A DNA stretch of 64,000 bases from positions 3,849,501 through 3,913,500 of the forward strand of contig NZ_CP019449.1 of the NCBI RefSeq assembly GCF_001984035.1, written 5' to 3'. The notes under the pieces were generated by a model, which was not told where the DNA came from, made no database searches, and was given only the letters and a program-made list of their open reading frames with translations. The position numbers and the translations under genes were made by a program. This document shows positions 1 to 9,916 of the stretch, piece by piece (within the stretch, counting starts at the first letter, position 1; every line of letters starts with the position of its first letter). Source of the DNA: Sphingopyxis sp. QXT-31. Its GTDB lineage: Bacteria > Pseudomonadota > Alphaproteobacteria > Sphingomonadales > Sphingomonadaceae.

Positions 1-1120
1 CGAAGTCGGTCGGCTTGCTGTCGGCCGTGCGTCCGCGCCGCTCGCCGCGCCGCGCCTTGCGGATCTGCTTGCTGTGCGCCTTCGCCTGCGCCTTCAGCGC
101 CGATTTCGGCGGCGGACCCTTTTCCTGCCCATCGGTCCCGACCTCGCCGAGCAGCGGGTCGAACCCCAGCGCGTCGAGGCTCGCGGCAAAATGCTCGGGC
201 ACGTCGGCGCTGATATCGATCGCGCCGCCGTCGGGGTGGTCGATGCGCAAGCGGCGGCTGTGCAGATGCATCTTGCGGCTGATCGTCCCGGTCAGGAACG
301 CGCCCTTGCCGCCATATTTGCCGTCGCCGACGATCGGATGGCCGATCGCCGCCATATGCACGCGCAGCTGGTGCGTGCGCCCGGTCAGCGGCTGCAGCTC
401 GACCCACGCCGCGCTGTTGCCCGCGCGCTCGATCACGCGGTAGCGCGTCTTCGACGGCAGGCCCTTGTCGTCGACATGCATCTTCTCGCCGCCCGATCCG
501 GGCTGTTTGGCGAGCGGCAGGTCGATCTCGCCCTGCTGGATGTCGGGCACGCCGACGATCAGCGCCCAATAGGTCTTCTTGGCGCTGCGGTTCGAAAAGC
601 TTTTGGCGAAATAGGCCGCGGCGCGCGGGGTGCGCGCGATCAGCAGCGCGCCCGACGTGTCCTTGTCGAGCCGGTGGACGAGCTTGGGCCGCACCGGCCC
701 GTCGAATTTCAGCGCGTCAAGCAGCCCGTCGACGTGGCTCTCGGTCTTGGTCCCGCCTTGGGTGGCGAGCCCCGGCAGCTTGTTGAGCACGATCGCGCTG
801 GCGTCGCGGTGGATCACCATCCCCGTCGCGAGCGCGACATCGGCGTCGGTCAGCGGCCGCCCCTTGCGCGCCGGCCGCGCCTCGGCCTCGACCGGCGGGG
901 TCGGCATCACGAGCTTCTGCCCCGTCGCGATGCGGTCGGAGACATCGGCCTTCTTGCCGTCGAGCGTCAGCTGCCCCGACCGCGCCCAGCGCGCGAGCAG
1001 CGCATGCGGCGTGCCCTCGCGGTGGCGCTTGAACCAGCGGTCGAGCCTGATGCCATCATCCTCCTCGGCGATCGTCGCCCCATCCATTTTGGCAGCGTCC
1101 ATTTTCGCTTTCTCGCTCAT
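1..1120 (-). CDS. RluA-family 23S rRNA pseudouridine synthase, cut by the left window edge
   Basis: The reading frame is open from an ATG at 1120 to the window edge (about 373 codons). It isomerises uridine to pseudouridine in rRNA, acting in the cytoplasm. An S4-type RNA-binding segment lies at about residues 22-70. The catalytic signature HRLDKDTSG is at about 149-157, with the invariant Asp. A later LTGRTHQLRVH motif is also typical of RluA/RluC/RluD. The C-terminus is a Lys/Arg-rich tail, so little is probably missing. Its ATG overlaps the crcB stop (ATGA), so the two are translationally coupled. I cannot tell RluC from RluD-like specificity from sequence alone. Confidence 0.92.
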   Translation of the reverse strand, partial: MSEKAKMDAAKMDGATIAEEDDGIRLDRWFKRHREGTPHALLARWARSGQLTLDGKKADVSDRIATGQKLVMPTPPVEAEARPARKGRPLTDADVALATGMVIHRDASAIVLNKLPGLATQGGTKTESHVDGLLDALKFDGPVRPKLVHRLDKDTSGALLIARTPRAAAYFAKSFSNRSAKKTYWALIVGVPDIQQGEIDLPLAKQPGSGGEKMHVDDKGLPSKTRYRVIERAGNSAAWVELQPLTGRTHQLRVHMAAIGHPIVGDGKYGGKGAFLTGTISRKMHLHSRRLRIDHPDGGAIDISADVPEHFAASLDALGFDPLLGEVGTDGQEKGPPPKSALKAQAKAHSKQIRKARRGERRGRTADSKPTDF

Positions 1121-1494
1121 GCCGGCACCTGCCGCATCAAAAGCAGGCCGATGCCGCAGGCGGCGATTGCGCCGGCCACGGACGCCGCGACATAAACAAA
1201 GGCCTGCGCCGACTGCCCGCGCTCGAACAAAGTCCAGAATTCCATGCTAAACGCCGAAAAGGTGGTGAAACCGCCGAGCACGCCGACCCCGAAAAACAGC
1301 CGCGCCGCCTCGCCGCCGCCGCTGCGCGCGAGCCAGCCGACCAGCAGGCCCATCGCCAGGCTACCCACGATATTGATCGACAGCGTCCACCAGGGGAAGC
1401 CGGGGCCGAGCCGCGCGAGCATCGCGCCGCCGACGAGGTGCCGCGCGCCGGCGCCGAGCGCGCCGCCGATCATCACAGGGAAAAGGCCGTTCAT
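1117..1494 (-). CDS. crcB: CrcB/Fluc fluoride channel
   Basis: A 125-aa inner-membrane protein that exports fluoride as a dual-topology dimer. Four hydrophobic segments are visible. The family signature GGFTTFSAF is at about residues 74-82 (the Phe-box and Thr of the pore), and NIVGS is at 41-45. The length is normal for the family. It is followed by the pseudouridine synthase with a 4-bp overlap, a pairing common in alphaproteobacteria. I see no fluoride riboswitch in the short gap upstream; that gap holds a terminator hairpin for the preceding gene instead. Confidence 0.93.
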   Translation of the reverse strand: MNGLFPVMIGGALGAGARHLVGGAMLARLGPGFPWWTLSINIVGSLAMGLLVGWLARSGGGEAARLFFGVGVLGGFTTFSAFSMEFWTLFERGQSAQAFVYVAASVAGAIAACGIGLLLMRQVPA

Positions 1495-1523
1495 CCGCCC
1501 GCCCTAGCCGCAAATGCGCGGCG

Positions 1524-1553
1524 CGAAAAGCAAGAGCGGTCGAAAACCGCTCT
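1524..1553 (-). terminator. Rho-independent-like terminator of the nuclease gene
   Basis: Perfect 8-bp arms AGAGCGGT/ACCGCTCT (1533-1540 with 1546-1553). Read on the minus strand the hairpin is followed by TGCTTTTC. It overlaps the stop codon of the upstream nuclease gene and separates it from crcB. Confidence 0.6.
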
Positions 1554-2139
1554 AATGGTCAGCGAGGACCGCCGCCGAACGGACATGCGCCGCGCGCCAG
1601 TCGGCGGGGCGCGCGAAATCGCCCGCCCAGATCCCGCGCCGCGCGCGCTCGGCTTCGCCCTCTTCGGACAGCAGCGCATCGTCGGTCGCGACCGCCCAGC
1701 CCAGCCGGACCATCTCGCCCGCCAGGTCGACGCCTTCGGGTTCGGCCCGCGTGCGGCACGCCGCGAGCGTGCGGCCATATTTGTCCTTCGCCGCGAAGCT
1801 GCAGAAGAGCGGCCCGTGCTCCGCGAGCCCCACCAGCGCCGTCCGCGCCGCCTGCCCGCACGCCCAGCCGCTGCCGTCGGGGCGCGTGCAGCGCTGACGA
1901 TATTCGACCGCGTCGAGGCCGCTCAGCCGGATCTTGCGCACTGCGCCGCCCTGTCGCACCGACAGGCTGTCGCCGTCGATCACCTGCACCAGCGGCACCG
2001 CCTCGGCCGGCGCCGGCCGCGCCAGCCACAGTGCCGCGGCCATCGCCGCGAGCAGCAGCAGCGCCCCGAGCGAGCGGAGCCGCCGCCGCCAGCGCAGCCG
2101 GGTCGACAGGGAAGGGCGCGGCGCCATGGCGCCGACCAT
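1552..2139 (-). CDS. Membrane-anchored thermonuclease-like (SNase) protein
   Basis: A 195-aa protein with an Arg-rich N-terminus and one transmembrane segment (about residues 23-42), placing the rest in the periplasm. The remainder is a staphylococcal-nuclease fold. IDGDS at 54-58 supplies metal ligands. RLSGLDAVE (71-79) supplies the equivalents of the catalytic Arg35 and Glu43. YGRTLA (121-126) supplies the Arg87 equivalent, so the active site looks intact. Expected activity is Ca-dependent hydrolysis of DNA or RNA. Two in-frame ATGs (2139 and 2127) are possible. Four Cys in the nuclease domain could form disulfides. Confidence 0.85.
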   Translation of the reverse strand: MVGAMAPRPSLSTRLRWRRRLRSLGALLLLAAMAAALWLARPAPAEAVPLVQVIDGDSLSVRQGGAVRKIRLSGLDAVEYRQRCTRPDGSGWACGQAARTALVGLAEHGPLFCSFAAKDKYGRTLAACRTRAEPEGVDLAGEMVRLGWAVATDDALLSEEGEAERARRGIWAGDFARPADWRAAHVRSAAVLADH

Positions 2140-2361
2140 CGGCGGGCGGCGTCAGGCTGGCAAGCGCGAAAGGGGATTGACGGCGAGAACAAACCATGTC
2201 CAAAATGGAGGCAAATTCCATCCCTACCGTCCGGTCGAACGTTGGCCTCTTGGCATCAATGTCCGGATCGGCGGCAGTTTGGAACGAACAAAACGTGAAT
2301 ATCGCCATTCTGACGGCATAAAGACGCCAGGGTGGCGCGGCGGCGAGGAAAGGGCGGCACG

Positions 2362-3390
2362 ATGGACCAGTTGATCGATACGAACCTGCGGACCGGAGCT
2401 TTACCGACGCCGCGCTTCGATGCAGCCGCGCCGTGGCAGGCCGCCACGGGTGCCGGCGAACGCACGGCGTCGGTCCTGTTCACGGGCCCGCGCGCGATCG
2501 GTGCCGAGCTGGCGCGCGCCGGCCGTGCCCGCGTGATCGACCAGGTCGCGCCGGCGCGCGTCGCGGCGCATCTGCGCAACATGACGCTGCCCGACATCGT
2601 CTGGCTGTTCGACGCCGAAACGATCGAGGAGGCGAGCTTCGCCGACATCTGCGACGCGGTCGCCGCGATGGAATGCGGCCTTGTCTGCGAAACCTCGCTC
2701 GGCGCGCTTGACCGCGTCGCCGCTTTGGTTCCCGAGACGATCCGCACCGAATGGCTGGTCGACCCCGATCCCGCCGACCGCATCGTCGCGCTCGCGTCGG
2801 CATCGTGCGCGCTGGGGCATGTCGTCCACGACGCCGCGCGCGACGAGACGATGGAGCGCATCGACCGGCTGCAGGACGAGGTCGCGCGCATCTCGCGGCT
2901 GCTCGGCGATCTCGCGGGCCAGCGCGCGCTGCCGGGGACGCCGACCGCCTATGCGCCGCCGGGCGAGAGCGGCGTCGATGGCATGGGCCAGGTCCGCTCG
3001 CCGATCCGCGATTTTTCGTCGGCGCCGCGCAGTTTCGAGCCCGAGGAACGCACGATCCAGCGCCTGCGTGCCAAGGCGGTGCGGCGGATGCTGCGCCAGC
3101 GGCGGATGCGCGAACAATATTTCCCCGCCGACCTCTTCGCCGATCCCGCATGGGACATGCTGCTCGATCTTTATGCCGCGCGGCTCGAACGCCAGCCGGT
3201 TTCGGTCTCCAGCCTGTGCATCGCCGCCGCGGTCCCCGCGACGACGGCGCTGCGCTGGATCAAGACGATGACCGATGCCGGGCTTTTCCTGCGCGAGGCC
3301 GACCCGCACGACGGCCGCCGCATCTTCATCGGCCTCGCCGAATCGGCGCACGACGCGATGGGCCGCTATTTCGAGGCGCTCGAGGAATAG
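2362..3390 (+). CDS. Winged-helix regulator with extra N-terminal domain (paralog 1 of 3)
   Basis: 342 aa from the ATG at 2362, which has a good AAAGGG ribosome site; an earlier in-frame start at 2332 is less likely. Residues 1-170 form an alpha/beta-looking domain that I do not recognise, possibly receiver-like without a clear phospho-acceptor. A short coiled segment (MERIDRLQDEVARI) follows. The C-terminal 110 residues are a MarR-like winged helix containing FPADLFADPAWDMLLDLY. That C-terminal part is about 85% identical to the protein at 10748-11338 and clearly related to the one at 9917-10450. The ligand and targets are unknown. It lies just upstream of a tRNA-Val gene. Confidence 0.8.
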   Translation: MDQLIDTNLRTGALPTPRFDAAAPWQAATGAGERTASVLFTGPRAIGAELARAGRARVIDQVAPARVAAHLRNMTLPDIVWLFDAETIEEASFADICDAVAAMECGLVCETSLGALDRVAALVPETIRTEWLVDPDPADRIVALASASCALGHVVHDAARDETMERIDRLQDEVARISRLLGDLAGQRALPGTPTAYAPPGESGVDGMGQVRSPIRDFSSAPRSFEPEERTIQRLRAKAVRRMLRQRRMREQYFPADLFADPAWDMLLDLYAARLERQPVSVSSLCIAAAVPATTALRWIKTMTDAGLFLREADPHDGRRIFIGLAESAHDAMGRYFEALEE

Positions 3391-3477
3391 GCGCCGAGGG
3401 TCCTGCGACCCGAAAGCTTGCCCCCGCCACGAAGCTGTGGCAGGGGCGCGCTTCTCCGCATATGGCGACATCGCGGA

Positions 3478-3553
3478 GGGCGCTTAGCTCAGTTGGTAGA
3501 GCATCTCGTTTACACCGAGAGGGTCGGCGGTTCGAGCCCGTCAGCGCCCACCA
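3478..3553 (+). tRNA. tRNA-Val (anticodon TAC)
   Basis: A complete 76-nt cloverleaf including an encoded CCA. Acceptor GGGCGCT (3478-3484) pairs with AGCGCCC (3543-3549). The D-arm is AGCTC-AGTTGGTA-GAGC. The anticodon stem is CTCG/CGAG with loop TTTACAC, giving anticodon TAC. The T-arm contains GGTTCGAGCCC. It reads GUA and other GUN valine codons. I found no second copy of its 3' end nearby, so there is no sign of an element integrated here. Confidence 0.97.
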
Positions 3554-3566
3554 GAGACCACCGGCC

Positions 3567-3977
3567 TCAGTCGCCGCCGGCCATGGCGGCGGGATCCATC
3601 CACACCGCTTCCCACACATGCCCGTCGGGATCGGCGAGGTTGCGGTTGTATAGGAAGCCCAGATCCTGCTTCGGGTTGATGTCGGCCGTGCCGCCGTGCG
3701 CTGCCGCGGCCTCGTTCATCCGGTCGACCTCTTCGCGGCTGTCGCACGACAGCGCGATCATCATCTCGCTCGCCGTCGCGGGCGGGATCGGGCGATCGGT
3801 GAAACCGCGCCACTTGGCGTGGGTCAGCAGCATCACATGGATCGTCTCGCTGACCACCATGCACGCGGTGCCGTCGTCGCTGAACTGCGGGTTGTTGGTA
3901 AAGCCCAGCGCCTCGTAAAAGCTCGTGGCGCGCGCCAGTTCGGTCACGGGCAGGTTCACGAAAATCATCTTCGACAT
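3567..3977 (-). CDS. VOC (glyoxalase/bleomycin-resistance fold) family protein
   Basis: A 136-aa single-polypeptide VOC protein with paired beta-alpha-beta-beta-beta modules. N-terminal FVNLPVTELARATSFYEALG is the typical first strand-helix unit. The second half ends with NLADPDGHVWEAVW, whose acidic residue usually supplies a metal ligand. Such proteins are often annotated as 'lactoylglutathione lyase-like' or 'glyoxalase/bleomycin resistance', but the substrate cannot be read from sequence. It is a single gene, transcribed towards the tRNA-Val. Confidence 0.85.
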   Translation of the reverse strand: MSKMIFVNLPVTELARATSFYEALGFTNNPQFSDDGTACMVVSETIHVMLLTHAKWRGFTDRPIPPATASEMMIALSCDSREEVDRMNEAAAAHGGTADINPKQDLGFLYNRNLADPDGHVWEAVWMDPAAMAGGD

Positions 3978-4086
3978 CGTCGGTCTCCTCTAATCGGAAG
4001 CCCCGCCATGACCGTCACGGCGGCTGCTTGCCCGCTGAGTAGAGGGAGCGGTCCGCCGACGAATTGATATTTGGTAGGAAATCGCC

Positions 4087-4686
4087 TCAGCGCTGGTCGG
4101 GCCGGGTCATCGCGATCGTTCGCCTGAGGCGGCTCAGGCTTTCGGGGGTGATGCCGAGCCAGGCGGCGATGTGATGCTGCTTCAGCCTCTTGTGCAGTTC
4201 GGGCTCGGCGCGGATGAAGTCGACATAGCGCTGCATCGCGTCGTCGTGGCGGAAGGCGACCTCGCTCGGCTCTTTTTCGATGATCCAGTGCCGTTCCATA
4301 TAGGCGATATAGATCGCGGCGAGGTCCGGAAAGCGGCCGACGAGCGCCTTGAACGCCGGAAAATCATATTCGAGGACATGGCTCTTCTCGATCGCGGTGA
4401 TAGAAAAAGCGCTCGGCGTCCCCGTCAAGGTCGCGCTCACCGACGCCGCGATGCGGTTCTCGGGGAAAAAATGCTTGGCGATCAGGTCGCCCTCGGGACC
4501 GATATAATGCTGGTAGAACAGCCCTTCGACGACGAAGGCATAATGCGTCGGCACATCTCCCGCGCGGATGAAGGGCTCGTCCCTGGCATAATGGCGCGGC
4601 CGCAACAGCGCCGCCCACGCCCGCTCGCCCTCGGCCGACAGGTCGCCATAGTTCCGGATCTTCGTAAAAAATTCCGCCGTGTCCAT
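4087..4686 (-). CDS. Crp/Fnr-family transcriptional regulator
   Basis: 199 aa. A cyclic-nucleotide-binding-like beta-roll occupies about residues 20-120 (FIRAGDVPTHYAFVVEG), followed by a dimerisation helix. A C-terminal helix-turn-helix contains IAAWLGITPESLSRLRR (about 172-189). There is no N-terminal Cys cluster, so it is not an Fe-S FNR sensor. The Arg of the cAMP-binding consensus is not evident, so the effector is unknown. It is monocistronic, and downstream there is only a short gap to the VOC gene. Confidence 0.85.
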   Translation of the reverse strand: MDTAEFFTKIRNYGDLSAEGERAWAALLRPRHYARDEPFIRAGDVPTHYAFVVEGLFYQHYIGPEGDLIAKHFFPENRIAASVSATLTGTPSAFSITAIEKSHVLEYDFPAFKALVGRFPDLAAIYIAYMERHWIIEKEPSEVAFRHDDAMQRYVDFIRAEPELHKRLKQHHIAAWLGITPESLSRLRRTIAMTRPDQR

Positions 4687-4763
4687 GGGGGTGATTCGCC
4701 TGTCGCCGGTGGTTCCCGTTCATCCCGGCTTCGGCGCCTTGGGGCAACCGGTACGCGTTCGCG

Positions 4764-4805
4764 GAAAAAAAAATGCCGGCGGCCCAAGGGGAAAGCCGCC
4801 GGCAT
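4764..4805 (-). terminator. Strong intrinsic terminator downstream of the DUF1328 gene
   Basis: An 11-bp perfect stem (4773-4783 with 4795-4805, core GCCGGCGGC/GCCGCCGGC). On the minus strand it is followed directly by a run of nine T. It lies about 35 nt after the DUF1328 stop codon. Confidence 0.88.
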
Positions 4806-4840
4806 TATTGTAAAGCGCGCAAACGCGCTCTCGGGTCGGG

Positions 4841-5008
4841 CTAGAGCGTGCGTCGCCCGCGGCCGAACACAAAGGCCACGACGAACAGGATCACGCCGAT
4901 GACCAGCAGGATCTTGGCGAAATCGGCCGATAGGCCGGCGACCCCACCAAAGCCGAGCAGCGCGGCGATCAGCGCGATGACGGCGAAGATGATGGCATAT
5001 CTGAACAT
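4841..5008 (-). CDS. DUF1328 (YtjA-type) small membrane protein
   Basis: A 55-aa protein, [20 protein letters not shown] at the N-terminus, with two hydrophobic helices joined by a Gly-rich turn and a basic RGRR tail. This is the whole DUF1328 family pattern. The ribosome site AAGGAGAAG lies 4 nt before the ATG. It is flanked downstream by a strong terminator and upstream by a GGAAC-N17-CGTT motif on the same strand (5101-5126). It is therefore probably a single-gene unit of the EcfG general stress regulon. Biochemical function is unknown. Confidence 0.9.
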   Translation of the reverse strand: MFRYAIIFAVIALIAALLGFGGVAGLSADFAKILLVIGVILFVVAFVFGRGRRTL

Positions 5009-5100
5009 GGTCTTCTCCTTCCCGAACGCACGACCCCGTACGCTCCCGCACGCGCCATGCGCCGGGCCAGTCTCGCTTCGTCATGCATCGATGAGCCGTT

Positions 5101-5126
5101 AACGCCCTCTTGCGGATAAAGGTTCC
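5101..5126 (-). promoter_or_regulatory. EcfG-type (general stress sigma) promoter of the DUF1328 gene
   Basis: On the minus strand GGAAC (5126-5122) is separated by 17 nt from CGTT (5104-5101). This matches the GGAAC-N16/17-CGTT consensus of alphaproteobacterial EcfG sigma factors. The leader to the ATG at 5008 would be about 85 nt. Two EcfG-like sigma genes lie at 60-62 kb. Confidence 0.65.
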
Positions 5127-5163
5127 GGCCTCCGCAATCGGTGCCCCGGCGCGGGTCGAAGCC

Positions 5164-5439
5164 CTAGGGCAAGGCCTCGCGCGCGACCTGCCGCGCGCGC
5201 CACACGCTCCACAGGGTGAACAGCCCCATCGCCGCCCAGATCACGTTGAGCACCGCCGATGGCAGCGCGCCATTATAGCCCGAATTGATCACGAAGCCGC
5301 CCGCGCCGATCACGTTCATCCACTGATAGGCATAGCCGCGCGCCTCGAGCTTGCCGAGCGAGAGCAATATATAAGCCGCGAGGATGAGCACCGCCGCCGT
5401 CCAGCCGGTGGCTTCGATCGCGATGGTGAAAGCGTCCAT
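5164..5439 (-). CDS. Small multi-pass membrane protein, CBU_0592-like
   Basis: 91 aa from the ATG at 5439, which has an AAGGGACGG ribosome site; a longer frame upstream lacks support. Three hydrophobic segments are visible, at about 8-30 (ending LSLGK), 38-57 (WMNVIGAGGFVINS) and 60-80. The arrangement resembles the CBU_0592 family of inner-membrane proteins of unknown function. Gap to the L7/L12-like gene upstream is 46 nt on the same strand, so they may share a transcript. Confidence 0.75.
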   Translation of the reverse strand: MDAFTIAIEATGWTAAVLILAAYILLSLGKLEARGYAYQWMNVIGAGGFVINSGYNGALPSAVLNVIWAAMGLFTLWSVWRARQVAREALP

Positions 5440-5485
5440 ATCCGTCCCTTCGCACGGGGAGCACCCCCATTGCCGCGACGGCGGC

Positions 5486-5767
5486 TCAGCGCATCGCGTC
5501 TTCCATCGCCTCGACTGCATCCTTCGCCTCGGCGAGGCCGAGCCCGGTCTTCTGGCGCATCAGCTTGATTGCGTCGATCTTGCGGTTCTGGCGGATGAGC
5601 TCGCGGATTTCCTCGTCGTCGATCCGCTCGTCGCCGACGCGCCGCAGCGGCGGGCGCGCGGGCGGCGGCGCGGTGAGGTCGCGCCGCCCGCCGCCGCCGC
5701 GTAGGAACCGCGCAAGCAGCAACCCGATCAGCAGGCCGACGGCGAGGAAGAGCAATTTGCCGATCAT
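5486..5767 (-). CDS. Membrane-anchored protein with ribosomal L7/L12 C-terminal-like domain
   Basis: 93 aa. One N-terminal transmembrane helix (residues 3-22) and a short Pro-rich linker lead to a C-terminal domain with KLMRQKTGLGLAEAKDAVE. That is the KxxTGLGLxEAKxxVE signature of the ribosomal protein L7/L12 C-terminal fold. It is not the ribosomal protein, because it lacks the N-terminal dimerisation region and carries a membrane anchor. Such proteins are scattered in bacteria and their role is unknown. It lies directly downstream of acnA. Confidence 0.82.
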   Translation of the reverse strand: MIGKLLFLAVGLLIGLLLARFLRGGGGRRDLTAPPPARPPLRRVGDERIDDEEIRELIRQNRKIDAIKLMRQKTGLGLAEAKDAVEAMEDAMR

Positions 5768-5786
5768 CGCCGCCGCCTCTTGGTGC

Positions 5787-8459
<2,673 letters not shown>

Positions 8460-8827
8460 AGGCTTGCAGTCCCCTGTTTGGGCGCGGCGGGGAAATGACG
8501 CCCGAGGCCCGTCCGGGAGAGCGGGGCAAACGGGAGTCGCACGCGCGGTTTTGTTGGGGACGCCTTACGCCGGGGCGGGGGAATTGCAAGGGGGTGGGGG
8601 AGGTTGGTTGGCGCAGCGACGCCGTGCGGCCGGCGAGGGCGCGAAGATTTTTTCGCACAAAGCCACGAAGCCACAAAGAGCGACGGCTCTTCCCTTAGTC
8701 GTCACCCCGGACTTGATCCGGGGTCCCGCTTTCCAACGTCGCTGAGCGGGACCCCGGATCAAGTCCGGGGTGACGTGGAAGGACAGGCCCGCTTGTTCGC
8801 CGCTCCCACAAATGCTATCTTACCGGT
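8460..8827. other. Intergenic stretch without a gene
   Basis: 368 nt between divergent acnA and the antitoxin gene. No frame has a credible ribosome site or family match. The only clear structure is the large palindrome at 8701-8774. The acnA promoter must lie in the left half but I cannot place it. Confidence 0.6.
8701..8774. repeat. Large REP-like palindrome (30-bp perfect arms)
   Basis: Arms 8701-8730 and 8745-8774 are exact reverse complements with a 14-nt loop. Each arm itself contains the smaller inverted repeat CCCGGACTTGATCCGGG. This is an extragenic palindromic repeat. Related hairpins with a different core sit at 58778-58854 and 62338-62381. Confidence 0.85.
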
Positions 8828-9115
8828 ATGACCAAGGAAACCAGAGTCTCTGCCAAGGGCCAGGTCGTCATCCCCAAGGACGTCCGCGACCGGCTGCACT
8901 GGGACGTCGGCACGGTGCTCGAAGTCGTCGACGGCCCCGCCGGCGTGATGCTGCGCGCCAAGCCCAAGGCCAAACCCGCGCTAAGCTTCGAAGAGGCAAT
9001 GGCGAAGCTGCGCAAGACGGTGAACTACAAGGGCCCCCGGATCAGCGACGAGGACGCGCACGCCGCGATCGACCGAATGTTCCGCGAGGATAAAAGCTGG
9101 GACCCGCCGAATTGA
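8828..9115 (+). CDS. AbrB/SpoVT/MazE-fold antitoxin (VapB-type)
   Basis: 95 aa. The N-terminal swapped-hairpin DNA-binding domain (RVSAKGQVVIPKDVRDRL) is the classic AbrB/MazE signature. The acidic, flexible C-terminal half, ending DRMFREDKSWDPPN, is the expected toxin-binding region. It probably represses its own operon. The PIN-domain gene starts inside its stop codon region (TTG at 9112 overlapping the TGA at 9113-9115), so expression is coupled, as usual for type II toxin-antitoxin modules. Confidence 0.9.
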   Translation: MTKETRVSAKGQVVIPKDVRDRLHWDVGTVLEVVDGPAGVMLRAKPKAKPALSFEEAMAKLRKTVNYKGPRISDEDAHAAIDRMFREDKSWDPPN

Positions 9116-9495
9116 AGGCGGTCGCTACCAACATCCTCGCGCGCTTCATGCTGGACGACGATCCGGTGCAATCGCCGTTGGCGCGCGATCTGGTGAAGGC
9201 AGGCGTGTTCGTCCCCCTGACCGTGCTGCTCGAACTCGGATGGCTGCTGCAATCGCGTTACGGTTTGGCACGCGAACATCTCGCGGCTTCCCTGAACGAC
9301 CTGTTCGACGTCCCAGGAATCGTGCTGGAGGATGATCAGGCTGTGCGCGCGGCGGTGGCGGCGTATGCTAAAGGCGGCGACTTCGCCGACCATCTCCATC
9401 TAGTCGCGGCGAAGGGTGTCGAGGCGTTTGTGACATTCGACCGGGGCTTGGTGGCGAATGAAGCAGTCGGGGTGAGGGTCAGGTCGAGCGGATGA
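9112..9495 (+). CDS. PIN-domain toxin (VapC-like) with a lost catalytic Asp
   Basis: 127 aa from a TTG start that overlaps the antitoxin stop. PIN-domain layout: the first acidic position, normally xxDTN, reads KAVATN here (Ala5, codon GCT; one base change from GAT). The others are present: Glu41 (LLELGW), Asp93 (GGDFADHL) and Asp110 (FDRG). PIN RNases need these acids for Mg binding, so this toxin is probably weak or inactive. Its final codons and stop (TGA 9493-9495) lie inside an IS481-type transposase remnant, so the natural C-terminus may also be altered. Confidence 0.85.
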   Translation: MKAVATNILARFMLDDDPVQSPLARDLVKAGVFVPLTVLLELGWLLQSRYGLAREHLAASLNDLFDVPGIVLEDDQAVRAAVAAYAKGGDFADHLHLVAAKGVEAFVTFDRGLVANEAVGVRVRSSG

Positions 9496-9715
9496 ACCGC
9501 ACCATCAAGGAAGCGACCGTTAAACGCTTCCATTACGAGAGCCATGAGCAGCTACGGACACACCTCACCGACTTTATCGCCACCTATACTTCGCCCGTCG
9601 GCTCAAGACGCTCAGCGGCCTCACCCCCTACGAATACATCGCCAAGATCTGGACGGCTGAGCCAGAACGGTTCATTGTCAATCCGATCCACCAAATGACC
9701 AGACTAAATACTTAG
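9474..9715 (+). pseudogene. IS481-type transposase remnant (C-terminal end, frameshifted)
   Basis: Read in frame from about 9477, the DNA encodes GQVERMNRTIKEATVKRFHY and continues to ATY at 9587, the end of an rve integrase core. A one-base deletion near 9588 then breaks the frame. In the +2 frame it resumes (9590 onwards) with RRLKTLSGLTPYEYIAKIW and ends at TAG 9713-9715. The catalytic D-D-E region upstream is absent, so only about the last 80 codons survive. I cannot identify terminal inverted repeats. The fragment abuts the end of the PIN toxin gene. Confidence 0.8.
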
Positions 9716-9916
9716 CGCACTAAGCTATATGTTTCCGAATAGAGACGGCATTGAAAAACAGTCCGTTTAATCGCGCGGTGCTGCCGATTACGGCGAGAGA
9801 TCAAAAAACCAGCTTAGGTCAATTGCAATCGCTGCCAAATTGATGCTTAATGTGGAGGTAACTTGCATCGAAAACAGACATGAACCCTTAGGACGACAGC
9901 CGCATGGGGGGATGCG

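Noticed and set aside
74..1195. 373-codon plus-strand frame at the left edge
   Set aside because: Antisense shadow of the RluA-type pseudouridine synthase, whose catalytic motif is intact on the minus strand.
1495..1551. Fluoride riboswitch before crcB
   Set aside because: The gap is only 57 nt and is taken up by a terminator hairpin; no riboswitch fold could be matched.
3478..3553. Genomic-island attachment site at tRNA-Val
   Set aside because: No direct repeat of the tRNA 3' end and no integrase gene found in the window.
8701..8774. CRISPR array at the palindromic repeats
   Set aside because: No regularly spaced direct repeats with unique spacers and no cas gene; these are single hairpin elements.
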